NCBI GenBank assembly: GCA_021815005.1
Contig: JAKAHL010000055.1
Span: 1-9,229 of the forward strand
Origin: Chloroflexota bacterium
GTDB lineage: Bacteria > Chloroflexota > Limnocylindria > Limnocylindrales > CSP1-4
Length of the DNA: 9,229 nt
Direction of reading: 5' to 3'
This document shows, one piece after another, positions 5,945-9,229 of the stretch (positions are counted from its first letter, which is position 1; each line of letters opens with the position of its first letter). The position numbers were made by a program, and so were the translations under genes. The notes under the pieces were generated by a model, which was not told the origin of the DNA, did no database searches, and worked only from the letters and a program-made list of their open reading frames with translations.

Positions 5945-5953
5945 TGGTATCGT
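5945..5953 (+). promoter_or_regulatory. Extended -10 promoter (TGG-TATCGT) for the CpaE-like gene
   Basis: TATCGT (5948-5953) is preceded by TGn, giving an extended -10 element, and ends 7 nt before the ATG at 5961. Transcription would start at or next to the A of the ATG, so the message is probably leaderless. No usable Shine-Dalgarno sequence lies between. The 57-nt gap from the preceding stop holds nothing else I can support. Confidence 0.6.
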
Positions 5954-5960
5954 CGCGGGG

Positions 5961-7094
5961 ATGGCCGATCAGATCCGCCTGCTCGTCGTCGAGGACGTCC
6001 CGCAAGTCGCCCAGTATGTCCGCGGCCTCCTGAACTCGCAGAACGCCATCAAGCTCCTGGATGTCGTCAGCGACGGGACGCGCGTGCTGGACCTGGTGCG
6101 CGAGCTGCGGCCGGACGTGATCCTGGTGGACGCGCTGCTCCAGGGCCGGCTGAAGGGGATGGCCCTGGTGGCCCGCCTCCACGAGAGCGGCAACCAGGTC
6201 CCGGTCATCGTCCTGACCGTGCCCCAGAACCCCGTGCAGGTCAACCCCGCCACGGGGATCCACGCCGTTCTCCCGATGCCGTTCAACGGCTATGAGCTCG
6301 TGACCAAGATCCAGCAGTCCCGGCAGGCTGCCGCGACCGCGGACGAGGCCGGCAGCGCCCGGGTGATCACGGTCTTCGCGCCCAAAGGCGGCGTGGGCAA
6401 GACGACCCTCGCCTTCAACCTCGCGGTGGCGGTGGGCCAGGCGGGCCTGCGGACGGTCCTCATCGACGGGAGCCTCCAGTTCGGCGACCTCCGGGCCCTC
6501 CTCAAGGTCCCCATCGACGCCCCGTCGCTGCTGGACCTGCCGACGGACCGGATCCAGGAGTCGGACCTCGAGGACGTCCTGTGGCGGGATCCGTCGGGGA
6601 TCGACATCCTGCTCGCCCCGCCCCGCGTGGAGCTGGCCGAGATGGTCACGGTCCGCGACCTGGAGAAGGTGCTCTCGCTGCTGCGCCGGGTCTACCAGGT
6701 GGTCCTGGTGGACACGCCCGCGGTGGTCGGCGACGTCAACCTCGCCTTCCTCGACGCCTCGGACACGATCCTCGAGATCGTCTCCTACGACTCCACGACG
6801 ATCCACAGCACCATGGCCATGGCGGACGCCTTCCGGGCCATCGGCTACCCGCCGACGAAGGTGCGCTATCTCGTCAACCGGGCAGATTCCACGGGTGGCT
6901 TCGACCCGCAGGTGCTCGCGGACGCGCTGGGCCGCCAGCCGGAGCACAGCGTCTCGTCGGGCGGCGAGCTGGTGGTCCGCGCCAACAACGAGGGCATCCC
7001 GTTCGTGCTGGCTGACCCCGAGGCCAGGATCAGCCAGGACGTGTTCCGGATCGCCGGCGAGCTCGTCGGCCACCCGGCCGCGCTGCGACGGTAG
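5961..7094 (+). CDS. CpaE-like protein: receiver domain fused to ParA/MinD-type ATPase
   Basis: A 377-residue two-domain protein. Residues 1-120 are a response-regulator receiver with the acidic pair E11-D12, phosphoacceptor position D57 (VILVDALL) and T86, but the invariant Lys after strand 5 is Met (M106 in LPMPF). Residues about 133-377 are a ParA/MinD-family ATPase with the deviant Walker A KGGVGKTT (142-149, signature lysine K142). The A' segment is LIDGSLQFGDL (D169), with Ser where MinD has its second Asp, and Walker B is VVLVDTP (D251). This order matches CpaE/TadZ, which places Flp/Tad pilus machinery at the cell pole, and the LQFGD sequence is typical of that group. No tadA, tadB, tadC or pilin gene is adjacent. 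The gene probably has its own leaderless promoter; murI follows after 8 nt. CpaE-like architecture is secure; a pilus role is inference. Confidence 0.88.
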   Translation: MADQIRLLVVEDVPQVAQYVRGLLNSQNAIKLLDVVSDGTRVLDLVRELRPDVILVDALLQGRLKGMALVARLHESGNQVPVIVLTVPQNPVQVNPATGIHAVLPMPFNGYELVTKIQQSRQAAATADEAGSARVITVFAPKGGVGKTTLAFNLAVAVGQAGLRTVLIDGSLQFGDLRALLKVPIDAPSLLDLPTDRIQESDLEDVLWRDPSGIDILLAPPRVELAEMVTVRDLEKVLSLLRRVYQVVLVDTPAVVGDVNLAFLDASDTILEIVSYDSTTIHSTMAMADAFRAIGYPPTKVRYLVNRADSTGGFDPQVLADALGRQPEHSVSSGGELVVRANNEGIPFVLADPEARISQDVFRIAGELVGHPAALRR

Positions 7095-7102
7095 GGCTCC
7101 GC

Positions 7103-8023
7103 ATGTCCGACCCGCGTCCCATCGGCGTTTTCGACTCTGGCGTCGGCGGGCTCACCGTCCTGCGCGAGATCCTGCGCCGCTCGCCCCACGAGTCCACGGT
7201 GTACCTGGGCGACAACCTTCGGGCGCCGTACGGAACCCGGTCCGACGAGGAGGTCCTGCGGTTCTCGGTCCAGGCCCTCGACGAGCTCGCTCGGCGCGAC
7301 GTGAAGGCGATCGTGGTGGCCTGCAACACGTCCACGGCCGTCGCCCTGCGGACCTTCCGCGCCCGCTACGACCTGCCGGTGCTGGGCGTGGTCCGGCCCG
7401 GTGCGGCCGCCGCGGCCCTCGCCACGCGCAACCGACGGGTCGGCGTGATCGCCACCCCGGCGACGGTCCGCTCGCATGCCTACTTCAACGCGATCAAGGA
7501 CGAGAACCCCGCGGTCGAGGTGTACGAGCACGCGACCCCGCGGTTCGTGCCGATGGTGGAGGCGGGCATCCTGGCCGGCCCGGAGATGGAGGCCGCGGTG
7601 GCCGAGGAGCTGGCCCCGCTGCTGGGCGAGCGCGACGGGGCCGGCGAGTTCGTGTTCCCCCGGCCGCCGTCCGCCAAGATCGACACCCTCCTCCTCGGGT
7701 GCACCCACTACCCGCTGATCCGGCCGGTCCTCGCGCGGGCAGTCGGCGACCGGGTGGCGATCGTGGACTCGGCCACGGCCACGGCGGCCACGCTGGCTGA
7801 GCTGCTGTCGGTCAACGGCCTGGAGGCGCCGGGCACCACGCGCGGCACGGCCGCCGATCCGGGCAAGGCCGGCCACTCCCGGCCGGCCGAGACCTACGGC
7901 GCCCCGCCCTCGCACCTGCAGCTGACGACCGGCGACGTGGGGCGCTTCACGTCCATCGCCGCCCGGATGTTCGGCGAGGCGTTCCCGGACGTCGCGGGGA
8001 TCGAGCTGGCGGCCGGCGCTTGA
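7103..8023 (+). CDS. murI: Glutamate racemase MurI
   Basis: Interconverts L- and D-glutamate in the cytosol, supplying D-Glu for peptidoglycan stem peptides. The fold is read from FDSGVGGLTVLRE (D11 acts at the active site), GDNLRAPYG, the first catalytic cysteine in VACNTST (C74) and the second in LLGCTHYPLI (C200, followed by H202). The end shows the usual LTTGD (residues 274-278) and a short C-terminal helix. At 306 residues it is longer than most MurI proteins. The extra length is mainly a hydrophilic Gly/Pro/Thr-rich stretch at about residues 241-270 and a smaller one near 170-185, both away from catalytic motifs. The ATG at 7103 lies 8 nt after the CpaE-like stop, with a weak AGGG overlapping that stop. 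The next gene starts 5 nt after its own stop, so it sits inside an apparent operon. Confidence 0.96.
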   Translation: MSDPRPIGVFDSGVGGLTVLREILRRSPHESTVYLGDNLRAPYGTRSDEEVLRFSVQALDELARRDVKAIVVACNTSTAVALRTFRARYDLPVLGVVRPGAAAAALATRNRRVGVIATPATVRSHAYFNAIKDENPAVEVYEHATPRFVPMVEAGILAGPEMEAAVAEELAPLLGERDGAGEFVFPRPPSAKIDTLLLGCTHYPLIRPVLARAVGDRVAIVDSATATAATLAELLSVNGLEAPGTTRGTAADPGKAGHSRPAETYGAPPSHLQLTTGDVGRFTSIAARMFGEAFPDVAGIELAAGA

Positions 8024-8028
8024 GCCCC

Positions 8029-9229
8029 GTGGCCCGACCCGGCGACGGCCGGCCTGGAGGTGCCTCGCTGCTGCGCTGGCCGGCCGGCTTCGCGATCGGC
8101 CTGGCGGCGGGCGCCGCGCTCACCGTGGCCGAGCGCCGGGTCGAGCGCCGAGCGCGGGCCGCCGGCCTGGTGGACTGGCGCCGCGTCGAGCAGGTGGCCG
8201 AGGCCAGGCTGCGGCGGGCCAGGGGAGCGCTCGACTCGCGGGAGCTCCAGGCCGTCGAGCCTGCCTACGCGGCCTCGATGGCGAGGGTCGTGCCCGCGCT
8301 GGAGGCGCACCTGGGCGTGCCCCTGCCCGGCGTGGTGGACCGCGCGGCGGTGGTGGGTCGCGGCGAGTGGGTCCGAGCGAACACCGCGGCCTTCGCCGCC
8401 CTGATGGGCCGGCTCGAGGCGGGCCTGCTTGACCAGCTTCTGCCGCCGGGTGCCGGCATGGCGAAATCCGCGATGGCGCTGGCCAATCGCTGGGTCACCA
8501 CCACCCAGATGGGCGTGCTGCTGGGTTTCATGGGCCAGCGGGTGCTGGGCCAGTACGACGTGGCGCTGCTGGCCGCCGAGGCGGCGCCGGGCCGCCTGCT
8601 GTTCGTGGAGGAGAACATCCGGGCCGTGGCCGGTGCTCTCGACGTGCCCGTGGGGCCGTTCCGGACGTGGATCGCGCTCCACGAGACCACGCACGCCTTC
8701 GAGTTCGAGGCCCACCCCTGGCTCCGTCCGTACCTGGCGTCGCGACTCGAGCGCCAGGTCTCGATGTTCGGGGACGACGCCGTTGCGCTCGGCCGGGGGG
8801 CGGCCCGCCAGGCGAGCGCAGCGCTCCGCGGCCTGGGCCGCCGCGACGACCGGCACTGGCTCGAGCGCCTCATGTCAGACGACCAGCGGGACGCCTTCCG
8901 CGAGACCCAGACGCTGATGAGCCTGCTCGAGGGGTTCAGCGACCACGTGATGGACGCGGTGGGCAGGGATCTGGTGCCCGGGCACGCCCGCATCTCCTCA
9001 CGGTTCCACGGCCGGCGCGTGCGGCGCACGCCGCTCGAGCGGGCGATGCTCCGGATCACCGGCATGGACCTCAAGCTGGAGCAGTACCGGCGGGGCGAGG
9101 CATTCGTGGCCGCGATCGAGGGGATCGCCGGCCCGGCGGCGCTGCGGCGCCTCTGGGAGGGCCCGGAGACGCTGCCGACGCCGGCGGAGCTGGACGACCC
9201 GGCGGCTTGGGTGCGCCGGACGCGCCCCT
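8029..9229 (+). CDS. Zinc-dependent metalloprotease, DUF2342 / F420-biosynthesis-associated family, 3'-truncated
   Basis: A frame open from the GTG at 8029 to the right edge, at least 400 residues. The sequence HETTHAFEFEAHPWLRPYL around residue 218 holds an HExxH zinc site (H218, E219, H222) and is the hallmark of the DUF2342 family, annotated as zinc-dependent metalloprotease or coenzyme F420 biosynthesis-associated protein. A second conserved block, LLEGFSDHVMDAVG near residues 299-312, includes E301, a plausible third ligand. The motifs IRAVAGALDVP and EQYRRGEAFV also fit the family. Residues about 14-33 are hydrophobic and could be a membrane anchor. Family length suggests only a short C-terminal piece is missing. 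The substrate is unknown, and the F420 link comes from genome distribution rather than biochemistry. The GTG lies 5 nt after the murI stop with no clear Shine-Dalgarno, so translational coupling is likely. Confidence 0.9.
   Translation, partial: MARPGDGRPGGASLLRWPAGFAIGLAAGAALTVAERRVERRARAAGLVDWRRVEQVAEARLRRARGALDSRELQAVEPAYAASMARVVPALEAHLGVPLPGVVDRAAVVGRGEWVRANTAAFAALMGRLEAGLLDQLLPPGAGMAKSAMALANRWVTTTQMGVLLGFMGQRVLGQYDVALLAAEAAPGRLLFVEENIRAVAGALDVPVGPFRTWIALHETTHAFEFEAHPWLRPYLASRLERQVSMFGDDAVALGRGAARQASAALRGLGRRDDRHWLERLMSDDQRDAFRETQTLMSLLEGFSDHVMDAVGRDLVPGHARISSRFHGRRVRRTPLERAMLRITGMDLKLEQYRRGEAFVAAIEGIAGPAALRRLWEGPETLPTPAELDDPAAWVRRTRP

Noticed and set aside
8060..8404. Open frame starting at a GTG after GGAGG within the metalloprotease gene.
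   Set aside because: It is out of frame with the DUF2342 protein, whose HExxH and family blocks are read in the frame starting at 8029; its translation is low-complexity.
1..9229. Search for mobile elements, defence clusters, CRISPR repeats, tRNAs or phage genes.
   Set aside because: None seen: no transposase or integrase motifs, no spaced repeats, no cloverleaf with CCA or T-loop sequence; the methyltransferase alone is not enough to claim a defence system.

Overview
The window is very GC-rich with strong G/C bias at third codon positions, frequent GTG starts, and every convincing gene on the + strand. The gene content (a DUF2342 / F420-biosynthesis-associated zinc metalloprotease next to murI, a CpaE-like receiver+ParA/MinD ATPase, several genes that appear to start leaderless right after a TAnnnT -10 box) suits a high-GC actinobacterium or a high-GC Chloroflexota relative (for example the Limnocylindria). 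The sequence alone does not settle which. I see no tRNA, rRNA, IS element, integrase, CRISPR array or phage gene; this looks like ordinary chromosome.

Layout. (1) 2-1566: a DNA methyltransferase cut by the left edge, overlapping by 4 nt (GTGA) with a HAD-family hydrolase. (2) 1593-3726: a -10 box directly ahead of a probably leaderless GTG, then a small four-helix membrane protein, an M20-type amidohydrolase (its Shine-Dalgarno sequence overlaps the previous stop), and a GNAT acetyltransferase (its purine-rich RBS lies inside the end of the amidohydrolase gene). (3) 3727-3958: the largest gap, with a 12-bp tandem repeat, a -10-like box, a stem-loop and a Shine-Dalgarno sequence that can fold on itself. 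(4) 3959-5903: an agmatinase/ureohydrolase-family enzyme with a complete set of metal ligands, a 30-codon ORF of doubtful reality bridging to the next gene, and a class I SAM methyltransferase. (5) 5948-9229: an extended -10 box just before an ATG, the CpaE-like ATPase, glutamate racemase (murI), and the DUF2342 metalloprotease, which runs off the right edge.

How the genes work together. Most links are inferred from spacing only. The amidohydrolase, GNAT and ureohydrolase could belong to metabolism of amide- or guanidine-bearing nitrogen compounds, but no substrate can be read from the sequence. murI is the one housekeeping gene with a certain function (D-glutamate for peptidoglycan). I did not find a convincing new multi-gene system. 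The best leads are small-scale: the structured leader of the ureohydrolase, the repeated leaderless-promoter layout, and a receiver domain lacking its conserved lysine on an ATPase with no Tad-pilus genes beside it.
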